Shown: positions 1 through 10,472 of the stretch, one piece after another
Position numbering within the stretch: position 1 is the first letter of the stretch
How the letters are laid out: every line of letters begins with the position of its first letter
Origin: Litorilituus sp.
GTDB lineage: Bacteria > Pseudomonadota > Gammaproteobacteria > Enterobacterales > Alteromonadaceae
Direction: 5' to 3'
Assembly (NCBI GenBank): GCA_030754235.1
Contig: JASMAS010000053.1
Location: forward strand, 1-47,352
Length of the DNA stretch: 47,352 bases
The notes under the pieces: generated by a model
Databases searched by the model: none
Told to the model about the DNA's origin: nothing
The model's input: the letters and a program-made list of their open reading frames with translations, nothing else
Position numbers and translations under genes: made by a program

Positions 1-50
1 TTTTTATGCATAATTAATAAAACAGACGAAAAAGAAACAATATTAGAAAT

Positions 51-113
51 ATGATATTTTTAACTAAGCGAATTATTCTCAACCTTCTCCTCGTACTCTC
101 AGTGCGCGGTTAG
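51..113 (+). CDS. leuL: leu operon leader peptide
   Basis: A 20-residue ORF (ATG at 51, TAG at 111) reading MIFLTKRIILNLLLVLSVRG. Six of 20 residues are Leu. Five of those use CTC or CTT between 78 and 98, whereas the following leu genes use mostly TTA. It lies directly before a GC-rich hairpin with a T-run and before leuA, the standard layout of an amino-acid attenuation leader. The peptide itself has no expected function; ribosome stalling at the Leu codons when charged tRNA-Leu is scarce is the signal. No strong Shine-Dalgarno sequence is visible. The call rests on composition and position, not on homology. Confidence 0.85.
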   Translation: MIFLTKRIILNLLLVLSVRG

Positions 114-222
114 GTTTTATTGCTTATTGAAAATTTTCAGGTATCACTTAAAAAAAGAATACTCTAAAAATAGAAACAGATAAGAATTCATTAAAACCCG
201 CGCTAATCATCGCGGGTTTTTT
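104..222 (+). promoter_or_regulatory. leu attenuator: antiterminator and terminator
   Basis: The terminator stem is AAAACCCGCG (193-202) pairing with CGCGGGTTTT (211-220), with an 8-nt loop and further Ts. The competing antiterminator can be read directly. GCGCGG (104-109) pairs with CCGCGC (198-203), and GTTTT (114-118) pairs with AAAAC (193-197), leaving TTAG (110-113) as a bulge. The upstream arm overlaps the last codons and stop of the leader peptide. A ribosome that finishes the leader would cover it and allow termination; one stalled at the Leu codons would leave it free. The pairing is seen in the sequence; the mechanism is inferred from known attenuators. Confidence 0.8.
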
Positions 223-287
223 ACGTTTATGCGCTGGTTAGTTTAAAAATATTTGTAACCAGTTTTAAGCATACAAAGGATAAAGAC

Positions 288-1862
288 ATGAGTAACACAA
301 TATCAAGTTCACAAAGCTCATCAAGCGATAAGGTCATTATTTTTGACACCACTTTACGTGACGGGGAACAAGCGCTAAACGCCAGTTTATCGGTTCATGA
401 GAAACTACAAATAGCGCAGTCACTTGAGCGTTTAGGGGTAGACATCATGGAAGTAGGCTTTCCTGTCTCTTCACCGGGTGATTTTGAATCAGTTCAGCAA
501 ATTGCCCGCACCATAAAAAACGCTCGTGTTTGTGGTTTAGCCCGTGCTGTTGAAGCAGATATAGATGCCTGTGCCCAGTCATTAAAAGTGGCCGAACAAT
601 TTAGAATACATACCTTTATCTCCACTTCTGATGTGCATGTTCAGCAAAAACTGCGTAAAGACTTTGCTGACGTGCAAGATATGGCAGTTCATGCCGTGAA
701 ATATGCTCGTAAGTTTACCGATGATGTCGAGTTTTCTTGTGAAGATGCTGGCCGAACCCCACTTGATAATTTGTGTCGCATGGTTGAAGCTGCTATTGAG
801 GCTGGTGCGACCACAGTAAATATTCCAGACACCGTTGGTTATACTATGCCGTTTGAATTTCAGGGCATTATTACTAATTTGTTTGACCGTGTACCTAACA
901 TTGATAAAGCTATTATTTCGGTGCATTGTCATAATGATTTAGGTTTAGCCGTTGCCAATTCAATGACAGCTGTTCAAGCTGGGGCAAGACAAATTGAGTG
1001 TACCATCAACGGTATTGGTGAGCGTGCAGGTAACTGTTCGTTAGAAGAAGTCGCCATGATCATGAAAACCCGTCAAGCATTGTTAGGGGTTCATAGTAAT
1101 ATTAACCATCAAGAGATTGCCCGCACCTCTAAACTAGTCAGCACCTTATGTAATATGCCTGTGCAACTAAACAAAGCCATTGTCGGGGGAAATGCCTTTA
1201 GTCATTCTTCAGGCATCCACCAAGATGGTATGTTAAAAGCCAGTAATACCTATGAAATAATGACTCCCGAAAGTGTTGGTATTGCCAAAACCAAACTAAA
1301 CCTAACCTCACGCAGTGGGCGTCATGTTATCAAGCACCGGATGGAAAGTTTAGGTTATCAAGAAAATGATTATGATCTTGAGCAGCTATACACTGATTTC
1401 TTAGCGTTAGCCGATAAAAAAGGCCAAGTTTTTGATGATGATTTAGAGGCAATGCTATTTAATATTCAACAACAAGACGCTCAAGACTATTACCGTTTAG
1501 CCACGATTAATGTGCAATGTGGCGATGGTGAATTTTCCACCGCCAGCATAAAATTATTAGCCGGTGAACACAGTAGTAAAATTCATGCAACCACAGGTAA
1601 TGGTCCAGTTGATGCCCTTTATCAAGCAATTAAACAAGCGGTTGATGTTAACTTTGAAGTCAGTGACTACAAAATATCGAACAAAGGTTCAGGTGAAGAT
1701 GGTTTAGGTCAAGCTGACTTAGTGATCACATGGCAAGGTAGAAATTTTCACGGCTACGGCTTAGCAACAGACGTCATTGAAGCATCAGGGCAAGCGTTAA
1801 TACATGCGTTAAATAGTATACACAGAGCTAAAACCATTGCTGAATTAAAAGCAGCAAAATAG
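288..1862 (+). CDS. leuA: 2-isopropylmalate synthase
   Basis: Condenses acetyl-CoA with 2-oxoisovalerate to give 2-isopropylmalate, the committed step of leucine synthesis in the cytosol. The 524 residues match the usual enterobacterial length (about 523). The N-terminal TIM barrel opens with [16 protein letters not shown] (the metal and substrate signature), followed by the [13 protein letters not shown] metal-binding motif and [15 protein letters not shown]-terminal regulatory (LeuA dimer) domain begins near residue 390, where leucine is expected to bind for feedback inhibition. The ATG at 288 follows AAAGGA at a good distance. First structural gene of leuABCD, 65 nt after the attenuator. 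Confidence 0.97.
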   Translation: MSNTISSSQSSSSDKVIIFDTTLRDGEQALNASLSVHEKLQIAQSLERLGVDIMEVGFPVSSPGDFESVQQIARTIKNARVCGLARAVEADIDACAQSLKVAEQFRIHTFISTSDVHVQQKLRKDFADVQDMAVHAVKYARKFTDDVEFSCEDAGRTPLDNLCRMVEAAIEAGATTVNIPDTVGYTMPFEFQGIITNLFDRVPNIDKAIISVHCHNDLGLAVANSMTAVQAGARQIECTINGIGERAGNCSLEEVAMIMKTRQALLGVHSNINHQEIARTSKLVSTLCNMPVQLNKAIVGGNAFSHSSGIHQDGMLKASNTYEIMTPESVGIAKTKLNLTSRSGRHVIKHRMESLGYQENDYDLEQLYTDFLALADKKGQVFDDDLEAMLFNIQQQDAQDYYRLATINVQCGDGEFSTASIKLLAGEHSSKIHATTGNGPVDALYQAIKQAVDVNFEVSDYKISNKGSGEDGLGQADLVITWQGRNFHGYGLATDVIEASGQALIHALNSIHRAKTIAELKAAK

Positions 1863-1891
1863 ATCAAATTATACAATATTCAGAAAATTAA

Positions 1892-2995
<1,104 letters not shown>

Positions 2996-2996
2996 C

Positions 2997-4418
2997 ATGA
3001 CAACTAACACTCCAAAAACCATGTATGAAAAATTATGGCAAAATCATTTAGTTGAAGAAGTCATCGGTGAAACACCATTACTGTTTGTTGACAGACATTT
3101 GATCCACGAAGTCACCTCACCACAAGCATTTGCCAACTTACGGTTTCATAATCGCCCTATACGCCATCCTGAGCGTACAATTGCGACCATGGATCATAAT
3201 ATATCTACCCGTTCCATTAAGATTGATGCTGCCGGCGAAGGCGCAGCAAACCAACTGAGGGCATTAGAGAAAAACTGTAAAGACTTTGGTATTGAGCTTT
3301 TTGGTATGGGCCATAAAAACCAAGGTATTGCCCATGTGATGGGACCTGAACTTGGTTTAACCTTGCCGGGTACTATTATTGTTTGTGGTGATTCTCATAC
3401 TGCCACTCATGGTGCTTTTGGCGCACTCGCTTTTGGTATAGGTACTTCTGAAGTTGAGCATGTTTTTGCTACGCAAACACTTCGTCAAAACAAAGCTAAA
3501 ACCATGAAGATAGAGGTGAAAGGCCATGTCGGTAAAGGTATTAGCGCCAAAGATATTATCTTAGCCATTATAGGTAAAACCGGTAGCGCTGGTGCCACAG
3601 GATATGTGGTTGAATATTGCGGTGAAGCCATCGAAGCACTTAGCATGGAAGAGCGCATGACGGTGTGCAACATGAGTATAGAATTTGGTGCAAAAGCAGG
3701 TTTAGTCGCCCCTGATCAAACTACATTTGATTATGTGCAAGGCAAAGAATACGCCCCTAAAGGTGAAATCTTTGAACAAGCTGTCGCTGACTGGAAACAG
3801 TTAAAATCTGACGAAGGCGCTCAATTTGACACGGTATTAACCCTTCAAGCAAAAGATATTAAAGCACAAGTTACTTGGGGTACTACACCAGGGCAAGTTA
3901 CTAGTATAGACAGTACCGTACCACATCCAAGTAGTTTCACTGATCCTGTGGAACAAGAGTCTTGTATACAAGCGCTTGAATATATGAGTTTAACCGCTGG
4001 TACTAAAATTACCGATATCAGTATTAACAAAGTCTTTATTGGTTCTTGTACGAATTCTCGTATTGAAGATTTACGTGCTGCAGCAGATGTTGTCAAAGGC
4101 TACACTGCCAGAGGTCAAAAGGTTCAAAGTTCTGTTGACGCCATTATCGTACCGGGTTCATACCGTGTTAAAGCCCAAGCTGAAAGCGAAGGTCTAGATA
4201 AAATATTTACTGAGGCAGGTTTTGAGTGGCGCTTACCCGGCTGCTCTATGTGTTTAGGCATGAATGATGATGTGCTTGAAGCCGGTGATCGCTGTGCTTC
4301 AACCAGTAACCGTAACTTTGAAGGGCGTCAAGGGCGTGGAAGTCGCACCCATTTAGTCAGCCCAGAGATGGCCGCTGCCGCTGCAATAACCGGTCATTTT
4401 GTTGACTTAAATAGCTAA
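2997..4418 (+). CDS. leuC: 3-isopropylmalate dehydratase large subunit
   Basis: Large subunit of isopropylmalate isomerase, which interconverts 2- and 3-isopropylmalate with a 4Fe-4S cluster; it works with LeuD. 473 residues, close to the usual 466. The typical opening [13 protein letters not shown] is followed by the family segment [14 protein letters not shown]. The cluster cysteines are visible in GSCTNSR and in GCSMCLGMN. An upstream in-frame start at 2925 would overlap the leuB end by 70 nt and add a tail not seen in the family. The ATG at 2997, one base after the leuB stop, is therefore preferred; a further ATG at 3021 is possible. Confidence 0.96.
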   Translation: MTTNTPKTMYEKLWQNHLVEEVIGETPLLFVDRHLIHEVTSPQAFANLRFHNRPIRHPERTIATMDHNISTRSIKIDAAGEGAANQLRALEKNCKDFGIELFGMGHKNQGIAHVMGPELGLTLPGTIIVCGDSHTATHGAFGALAFGIGTSEVEHVFATQTLRQNKAKTMKIEVKGHVGKGISAKDIILAIIGKTGSAGATGYVVEYCGEAIEALSMEERMTVCNMSIEFGAKAGLVAPDQTTFDYVQGKEYAPKGEIFEQAVADWKQLKSDEGAQFDTVLTLQAKDIKAQVTWGTTPGQVTSIDSTVPHPSSFTDPVEQESCIQALEYMSLTAGTKITDISINKVFIGSCTNSRIEDLRAAADVVKGYTARGQKVQSSVDAIIVPGSYRVKAQAESEGLDKIFTEAGFEWRLPGCSMCLGMNDDVLEAGDRCASTSNRNFEGRQGRGSRTHLVSPEMAAAAAITGHFVDLNS

Positions 4419-4472
4419 TAAACAATTAATCAGGTAGACGCGGCTCAATTTGGCGCTAATTTCTGAACAGGA

Positions 4473-4523
4473 ATGTTAAAGTTAATCCTGAGAGATATAT
4501 TGCTGGCAATTTGCACAACATAG
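4473..4523 (+). CDS. possible Leu-rich mini-ORF between leuC and leuD
   Basis: A 16-residue ORF, MLKLILRDILLAICTT, in the 133-nt gap between leuC and leuD. Five of 16 residues are Leu. The AGG just before the ATG is too close to be a good ribosome-binding site, and no terminator follows before leuD. It may be chance. It is recorded because leuC and leuD usually lie almost adjacent and this gap is unusually long. Confidence 0.15.
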   Translation: MLKLILRDILLAICTT

Positions 4524-4551
4524 TCGCCTCTAACCAACCATAGGAGTTATC

Positions 4552-5163
4552 ATGGAAAAATTTACTACACATACAGGTTTGGTTGCACCACTAGATATTG
4601 CTAATGTCGATACGGATCAAATTATCCCGAAACAATTTTTACAAAAAACTGAACGGGTAGGTTTTGGCAAACACTTATTTCACGATAGCCGTTATCTTGA
4701 TCACGCTGGTGAAGAGCCAAATCCTGAGTTTATTTTAAACAAAGAGGAATACCAAGGAGCAAGCATTTTATTATCTCGTGAAAACTTTGGTTGTGGCTCT
4801 AGCCGTGAGCATGCGCCATGGGCATTAGAAGAATACGGCTTTAAGGTTATTATTGCCCCAAGCTTTGCTGACATATTTTACGGTAATTGTATTAACATTG
4901 GTTTATTACCAATTCAGTTAAACGAAGATGAAGTTGATCAGTTATTTCAACTTTCACCTAATGCACAATTAACCTTAACGGTTGATTTACCAAACAACAA
5001 AGTAAGTTTTACTAACCATCATAATAAACAAATTGAATTTAGCTTTAGCTTAAGTAAATTTCAACAATACAGCTTAGAAAATGGTGTTGATAGCGTTGGC
5101 TGGACATTAGGAAAGCTTGATAAAATTAAAGCCTTTGAAGCTACAATGCCCGCTTGGCAGTAA
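4552..5163 (+). CDS. leuD: 3-isopropylmalate dehydratase small subunit
   Basis: Small subunit of isopropylmalate isomerase, forming the swivelling domain that closes over the LeuC cluster and substrate. 203 residues against about 201 in E. coli. Family motifs are [17 protein letters not shown] near the N-terminus and [16 protein letters not shown] near the middle, with [13 protein letters not shown] after it. A clear TAGGAG ribosome-binding site lies before the ATG. It is separated from leuC by 133 nt and ends the operon, facing the convergent ExeA-type gene. Confidence 0.97.
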   Translation: MEKFTTHTGLVAPLDIANVDTDQIIPKQFLQKTERVGFGKHLFHDSRYLDHAGEEPNPEFILNKEEYQGASILLSRENFGCGSSREHAPWALEEYGFKVIIAPSFADIFYGNCINIGLLPIQLNEDEVDQLFQLSPNAQLTLTVDLPNNKVSFTNHHNKQIEFSFSLSKFQQYSLENGVDSVGWTLGKLDKIKAFEATMPAWQ

Positions 5164-5179
5164 CCTCTTCGGTTATTTA

Positions 5180-6772
5180 CTACCAATTAGTTAAAGCTGG
5201 TAAACTAAAGCTTTCACCGCGATAAGTTAAAATAACTTGTTGCGGTAATATTCTATCAATAGTCAACCCCTCTGCCACCCTATCGCCTTCATAACGGTCA
5301 CGGCCATTAACATTTACCCAACCTTCGCCATCAGAGGCATAAATATGCTGTTCGAAGGTTAAACTAGGAATACCTTTTTGTACCCAAGCGGGCATTTTTG
5401 TTAAAGGTTTTATCGCACCTTGTGCTATTTCTTTCTCATCAAGCGAGATACTGGTATTTGATAAATCTTTTGTTTCATCTATGGCTGCTTTAAAGCGTGC
5501 CAGTAAATCTTCAGAAACACCATCAACAGCGGCAACTTGGTAGTTTTCATTTTGAGGAAGAGGTGTACGTTCTACCTGCTTGGTGGTTACTGAGGTAACG
5601 GGTAGTTCAGTTACTTGCTGAACAAATGCTTGCTGCGGCTTTATTTTTGGTTTACTTTTTGTAACCTTGACTACTTCTTCAGCTACCCCCTTTTTTTGTT
5701 TTTTCTGTACAGCCGATTTAAGAGGAGTAACCTGTAGCACACTAACGTCTGCTTGCTGATGAGTATTATTTTCAGCTGTATCAACATTTTTTTCACTAAC
5801 TTCATGCTTTGCCAGTTCTTTTTTTGCAGATAATTGTGCTACATTTTTAGTTGGCTTTTGCCCTAGCCAAAAGCCAGAAGCTAACACTAAACATAATACA
5901 CTTGCCGCCATCGCTACTTTGGCATTTTTATGCTGCCACCAAAGTGGTGGTTGAAAATCATCTCCTAATGCTTGGCTAGCGGCTTTATATACTATTTTTT
6001 TATCAACTCTTGCGTTGTTAGAGTTATAAGCCTCCATTAAAGCGCTATGACAAACCAAATTAATAAGCCTTGGGATCCCTTGTGATATATGCTCAATAGC
6101 AGTAAGTGCTCCTTCATTAAAAAGCGCTCGGTGACAATCAGCAACTGACAACCTATGCTTTATATAAGCAGCTAATTCTTGTTTATTTAAAGGTAGTAAA
6201 TGATATCTGGCAGTAATACGTTGTGCTAATTGTCTTAAGTCTCTGCGCTTTAATAGCTGTTGCAATTCAGGCTGACCAATTAAAATAACCTGCAGTAGCT
6301 TTTTGGTATTAGTTTCTAAGTTAGTCAATAAACGAAGCTGCTCTAACACCTCAGGCTCTAAATGCTGAGCTTCGTCAATAATCAATAAGGTATTAATATT
6401 ATTAGTGTAATTTTTCAATAATTTTTCTGAGATCTTATCCGTTAAGGTTTTTAAGGTTGCGCCTGTTTTGCGGTACCGTATCTTTAACTGATCGCAAATG
6501 GTCGCCAATAGCTCTTGACTTGATAAGGTTGGGTTCAAAATAAAAGCCAACTGGGTATCGTCGGGTAAGTCACCCATCAAACAACGACTAACCGTGGTTT
6601 TACCTGTACCTACTTCCCCCGTGAGCAACACAAAACCACCTGAGGCTGATCCTCCCAAACCGCTAGTAAGATGCGTTAAGGCTTCTCTATGTCTATCACT
6701 CATAAATAAGTACTTAGGATTAGGCGCAATAGAAAACGGTAATTCATTCAATGAAAAGAAATTCGTGTACAT
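5180..6772 (-). CDS. ExeA-type AAA ATPase fused to a GspB-like periplasmic domain
   Basis: 530 residues. The N-terminal half is a GspA/ExeA ATPase: YTNFFSLNELPFSIAPNPKYLF opening (in part), Walker A GEVGTGKTT at about 52-60 and Walker B LLIIDEAQ at about 129-136. One membrane segment follows at about 285-304. A long polar periplasmic linker leads to a C-terminal block (about 465-530, GWVNVNGRDRYEGDRV) that resembles the GspB domain. GspA and GspB help the type II secretin cross and assemble in the envelope; Aeromonas has them as two genes. A peptidoglycan-binding domain, common in longer ExeA proteins, is not evident. The gene stands alone, convergent with leuD, with no other gsp genes nearby. 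Confidence 0.8.
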   Translation of the reverse strand: MYTNFFSLNELPFSIAPNPKYLFMSDRHREALTHLTSGLGGSASGGFVLLTGEVGTGKTTVSRCLMGDLPDDTQLAFILNPTLSSQELLATICDQLKIRYRKTGATLKTLTDKISEKLLKNYTNNINTLLIIDEAQHLEPEVLEQLRLLTNLETNTKKLLQVILIGQPELQQLLKRRDLRQLAQRITARYHLLPLNKQELAAYIKHRLSVADCHRALFNEGALTAIEHISQGIPRLINLVCHSALMEAYNSNNARVDKKIVYKAASQALGDDFQPPLWWQHKNAKVAMAASVLCLVLASGFWLGQKPTKNVAQLSAKKELAKHEVSEKNVDTAENNTHQQADVSVLQVTPLKSAVQKKQKKGVAEEVVKVTKSKPKIKPQQAFVQQVTELPVTSVTTKQVERTPLPQNENYQVAAVDGVSEDLLARFKAAIDETKDLSNTSISLDEKEIAQGAIKPLTKMPAWVQKGIPSLTFEQHIYASDGEGWVNVNGRDRYEGDRVAEGLTIDRILPQQVILTYRGESFSLPALTNW

Positions 6773-6910
6773 AAAAACAAAACAACAAAAGTAAAGATAC
6801 TAGTGAGAAACTACCTTGTTGACGGTAAGATGTCTACAATTTACGCACATATTCACTTAAAAGTTATGGTAAACTTCAGTTAACTAATAGCTGTTACTTA
6901 GGTTAACTTT

Positions 6911-8215
6911 TTGTCTACACCGTGCTTTAATTCAACGATAACTTCCTCATTAAAAATCTTGCTGGTAGGGGGGGCTGTTCGAGATAAACTATTAAACCGC
7001 GCTGTGAAGGATCGTGACTATTTAGTGATCGGTGCTAACGTTGAGCAAATGTTATCACTTGGTTTTATTCAAGTAGGAAAAGAGTTTCCGGTATTTTTAC
7101 ATCCACAAACAAAAGAAGAATATGCTTTAGCCCGAACCGAACGAAAGCAAGGCCAAGGATACAAAGGCTTTAGCTGTTATGCCGAGCCTGATGTCACCAT
7201 TGAACAAGATTTATTGCGCCGAGATCTCACCATTAATGCTATGGCAATGACTATTGAGGGTGAGATCATCGATCCCTATCAAGGCCAAAAAGATCTCAAT
7301 GATCGCGTGTTACGCCATGTTAGTGATGCTTTTGTTGAAGACCCTCTTAGAGTATTACGTGTTGCCCGCTTTGCTGCTCGATATCACGGCTATGGCTTTA
7401 CTATCGCCGAAAAAACTCTTGAATTGATGACAAGCATAAGTAATAGCGGTGAATTATCAGCACTGAGTGCAGAGCGTATTTGGCAAGAAATGCAGCGCAG
7501 TCTAAACGAAGGCGGTAAGGCACAAGGTAGTCCAGAAGTATTCTTTCAAATATTACAACAATGCCAAGCACTTAAAGTACTATGGCCTGAACTAGACGCG
7601 TTATGGGAAGTGCCCAACCCTGTAGAATGGCATCCCGAAGTTTGTAGTGGTGTGCATACGATGATGGTTTTACAACAGGCCGTTTTGTTGACAGAAAACC
7701 ATCAAAATAAAACGGCTATTCGTTTTGCTGCACTATGCCATGATTTAGGTAAAGGACTCACCCAAAAAGCACACTGGCCAAGTCATCGTGGTCATGAAAA
7801 AGCAGGCTTACCCTTAGTAGAAAAAGTCAGTAAAAAATTAAAAGTACCGAATTCTTACAAGCAATTAGCCTTAAAAGTATGTGAACATCACTTACACTGT
7901 CATAAAGCTTTTCAACTTAAACCCAGCACCTTATTAAAAATTTTTAATCAATTGGATGTTTGGCGTAAACCACAAGAATTTGACGATTTCATTATCGCCT
8001 GTAAAAGCGACTTTTTAGGTCGGCTTGGATTTGAAAATAAACCTTACCCACAAGAACAATACCTAAAAGATGCCATGCTAGCCGCTAGTAAAATAAATGC
8101 TAAACATTTTTTAGCACAAGGGCTTGAAGGCATAGCAATAAAAGAAGGTATTGCAAAAGCACGACTAAAGGCTATAACGATGATCAAAGAGCAATACAAC
8201 ATTACCCGATGTTAA
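6911..8215 (+). CDS. cca: CCA tRNA nucleotidyltransferase (with HD domain)
   Basis: Adds or repairs the 3' CCA end of tRNAs using CTP and ATP. VGGAVRDKLLNRAVKDRDYLV is the nucleotidyltransferase signature, and RRDLTINAMAM follows. A C-terminal HD domain (CHDLGKG, then HRGHEKAG) is typical of the gammaproteobacterial enzyme with phosphohydrolase activity. 434 residues against about 412 in E. coli. No ATG lies near the expected start. The TTG at 6911 has AGG 8 nt upstream and is the best available, but the N-terminus then carries about 15 residues more than E. coli Cca, so the start is uncertain. Divergent from the ExeA-type gene. Confidence 0.93.
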   Translation: MSTPCFNSTITSSLKILLVGGAVRDKLLNRAVKDRDYLVIGANVEQMLSLGFIQVGKEFPVFLHPQTKEEYALARTERKQGQGYKGFSCYAEPDVTIEQDLLRRDLTINAMAMTIEGEIIDPYQGQKDLNDRVLRHVSDAFVEDPLRVLRVARFAARYHGYGFTIAEKTLELMTSISNSGELSALSAERIWQEMQRSLNEGGKAQGSPEVFFQILQQCQALKVLWPELDALWEVPNPVEWHPEVCSGVHTMMVLQQAVLLTENHQNKTAIRFAALCHDLGKGLTQKAHWPSHRGHEKAGLPLVEKVSKKLKVPNSYKQLALKVCEHHLHCHKAFQLKPSTLLKIFNQLDVWRKPQEFDDFIIACKSDFLGRLGFENKPYPQEQYLKDAMLAASKINAKHFLAQGLEGIAIKEGIAKARLKAITMIKEQYNITRC

Positions 8216-8226
8216 TGAACAAGCAA

Positions 8227-9072
8227 TCAGAAAATCAAAGCAGAGCTTGGGTTTAGTATAGATAAAATATCTAAACGCTCCAAATCACAATACTCCATCG
8301 CTGAGGTTAAAACCTCTTCATCTAAAGAGAAGTTTGCTAATAGTTCATTACTTAATATCACAGAATGATCACAAGATTGCTGCATTGAATGAGTTAACAT
8401 AATTCTCTTAGATAAACAGAGTAACTGCGATTCAAGGTTAATTTGATCAAAGTTGTCTTCATTTTGATTACGTATTGTTGAGAAGATACTATAGGGTAAC
8501 TGCCACAATTTTAGCAATTCAGCACCACAATCTGCGTAAGTAAACCCTAACACATCTTGCTGTTTCTGCCACGAAGGGATAACTCGATCATCGTTTTGGC
8601 ACAACCCAATTTTTTTAGGTGTGATTTGTTGCACGACCAACTCACCTAAATTATGCAATAATCCCAATATAAATAATCGCTCCGCATTAGGTAAATTGAA
8701 AAAACGACCAAAATATTTAATTAATAACGCACAATCAACACTCTGTTCCCAAAAATTTTCTAAGTAGTCTTTGTCTGCTAAAACAGATTTAAATGCTTGC
8801 GTTGAGAAGTAAGCAATGATTAAGTTATACACTTCTGTGATCCCTAAAACTAACACGGCTTTGGAAATAGTCTCAATCTTACCTGGATAACTAAAAAAAG
8901 AACTATTGGCTAGCTTTAAAATACTTACAGTAAGGGCTGGATCAACTAAAATCACTTCACTGATATCATCAATAGTAGAAGATTCATCATCAATCAATTC
9001 CTTAATTCGTAAAAAAGAATCTGATAAGACAAAAATATCTCCAGCTTTTTCAGCATAATCAGTCGCATTCAT
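8227..9072 (-). CDS. HDOD domain protein
   Basis: 281 residues, largely one HDOD domain (ILVDPALTVSILKLANSSFFSYPGKIETISKAVLVLG in part, then LFILGLLHNLGELVVQQ). HDOD proteins are relatives of HD phosphohydrolases that have usually lost the metal ligands. Here the expected HD pair reads HN, so it is more likely a regulatory or scaffold protein than an enzyme. The ATG at 9072 is preferred, with GTGGAA about 9 nt upstream; an upstream GTG at 9105 is possible. Convergent with cca. The specific partner is unknown. Confidence 0.8.
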   Translation of the reverse strand: MNATDYAEKAGDIFVLSDSFLRIKELIDDESSTIDDISEVILVDPALTVSILKLANSSFFSYPGKIETISKAVLVLGITEVYNLIIAYFSTQAFKSVLADKDYLENFWEQSVDCALLIKYFGRFFNLPNAERLFILGLLHNLGELVVQQITPKKIGLCQNDDRVIPSWQKQQDVLGFTYADCGAELLKLWQLPYSIFSTIRNQNEDNFDQINLESQLLCLSKRIMLTHSMQQSCDHSVILSNELLANFSLDEEVLTSAMEYCDLERLDILSILNPSSALIF

Positions 9073-9138
9073 AAAAGGTTTTCCACAGTAAAATAAGTCA
9101 AACACTCTACTATAAACTTAGCACAATTTTTTAATGAA

Positions 9139-9990
9139 TTAATACTCAACAGTAATTTGGTAAGAAGTAAATTTACGCATATTAATAACTCCTTGTTCGA
9201 AAATTAAATATTGCCCTTTAATGCCTAGTAAAATACCTGACACAATTGGCATCTTGTCAAAATTAAATGACGTTATTTTAGTTAAATATTTACTAACAGG
9301 ATAATTAATTTCAACAACGTCTTCCTCTAATTGCTGCACAGCAGCATCACCATAGGTTAGCGTGATCTCAGCTAAACGTTGCTTGATTTTTGGGATAAGC
9401 TTTGCTGCTTGTGCTTTTAAATCAATTGCCTCATTAGCACCTTTTAGCATTACACGCCAATTAGTTTTATCACTTACAAACTCAGCAAGTGCTGTTTCAA
9501 TTAACCCTGAATGCAAGCGAGAACTTACTTTAAAAATAAGTAATGCTTGAGTTGCCCCTTGATCTACCCACCGAGTTGGAATTTGTGTATGACGGGTAAT
9601 CCCCACTTTCAGAGCTGACGTATTTGATAAATATACATAATGTTCAACCATGCAATGTTGCTTTCCCCACTGTGGTTCGCGACATGTTCCCAAATGATGA
9701 TGACAGGTTTCAGGTTTCATAATACACATATCACATTGTGCTAATTTAGTCATACATGGATAACAAAAACCTTGAGAGTAACTTTTTTTAGTAGTTTTAC
9801 CACAATGTTTACAGGCTATATTACCATGAAAGTTAAGGGTTATTTTTTTACCTATTAAAGAATTTAATGCAATGCTTTGTGCTGTACTATCTTCATTAAT
9901 GGCAGCTAAAGGCAGTTGATATTGAACGGTATTTTTATCGTCTAACTGCCCTGTTAGTTTCTCTATGGCACCGACAGGACTTGTGGTCAT
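9139..9990 (-). CDS. DUF2797 protein with cysteine-rich zinc-binding region
   Basis: 283 residues of unknown function. The middle carries CxxC pairs at about C60/C63, C76/C79 and C86/C89, plus C96, C103 and C113, which suggests structural zinc sites. After these comes a stretch (HYVYLSN...LKVGITR) that resembles the first strands of a GIY-YIG fold. This combination is typical of DUF2797. No secretion signal or membrane segment. It lies 27 nt downstream of arfB on the same strand, so the two are probably cotranscribed. A nucleic-acid role is plausible but unproven. Confidence 0.7.
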   Translation of the reverse strand: MTTSPVGAIEKLTGQLDDKNTVQYQLPLAAINEDSTAQSIALNSLIGKKITLNFHGNIACKHCGKTTKKSYSQGFCYPCMTKLAQCDMCIMKPETCHHHLGTCREPQWGKQHCMVEHYVYLSNTSALKVGITRHTQIPTRWVDQGATQALLIFKVSSRLHSGLIETALAEFVSDKTNWRVMLKGANEAIDLKAQAAKLIPKIKQRLAEITLTYGDAAVQQLEEDVVEINYPVSKYLTKITSFNFDKMPIVSGILLGIKGQYLIFEQGVINMRKFTSYQITVEY

Positions 9991-10017
9991 TTTTGCTCTC
10001 TATTATTTAATGTCTAT

Positions 10018-10431
10018 TTAAAATTTTATTTTTTGTCTACTATGCTTTATTTCTTTACGGTTAGCTTTGCGGGTTAATCGACGTTGAACTGAACTTTTTG
10101 TGGGTTTGGTTGCACGTCTTTTTTTATGTATAACCATCACAGATAAAATCAACGTTTTCAGGCGTTGTAGGGCATCATCCTTATTCATATCTTGAGTACG
10201 GAAAGATTGTGCTTTAATAATAATAACGCCATCTTTTGAAATTCGGGTATCGTTAACTTCAAGTAATCGCTCTTTATATATGGAGGGTAACGTAGATCGA
10301 TTTATGTCAAAACGTAAATGGATAGCTGTCGCTACTTTATTGACTCGTTGACCACCATTACCCATAGATCGAATAGCACTCAATTCGATTTCCCAATCGG
10401 CTAGACTAACGCTATTTGATATCTCTAACAC
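10018..10431 (-). CDS. arfB: alternative ribosome-rescue factor ArfB (peptidyl-tRNA hydrolase)
   Basis: Releases peptides from ribosomes stalled without a stop codon. 137 residues, matching E. coli ArfB/YaeJ (140). The catalytic GGQ sits at residues 26-28 in MGNGGQRVNKVATAIHLRF, as in class-I release factors. The C-terminal tail is long and very basic (KPTKSSVQRRLTRKANRKE), as needed to enter the empty mRNA channel. Lacks the codon-recognition domains of RF1 and RF2. Divergent from the GIY-YIG gene and upstream of the DUF2797 gene. Confidence 0.9.
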   Translation of the reverse strand: MLEISNSVSLADWEIELSAIRSMGNGGQRVNKVATAIHLRFDINRSTLPSIYKERLLEVNDTRISKDGVIIIKAQSFRTQDMNKDDALQRLKTLILSVMVIHKKRRATKPTKSSVQRRLTRKANRKEIKHSRQKIKF

Positions 10432-10472
10432 TTTTCTTTACCATCACTTGATCTCAATAACATTTAAATACC

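Noticed and set aside
582-932. 116-residue minus-strand ORF inside leuA
   Set aside because: Lies wholly within the leuA coding sequence in antisense; no ribosome-binding site and no family pattern.
5161-5175. Small hairpin between leuD and the ExeA-type gene
   Set aside because: Only a five-bp stem (TAACC/GGTTA) with no good T-run; not convincing as a terminator.
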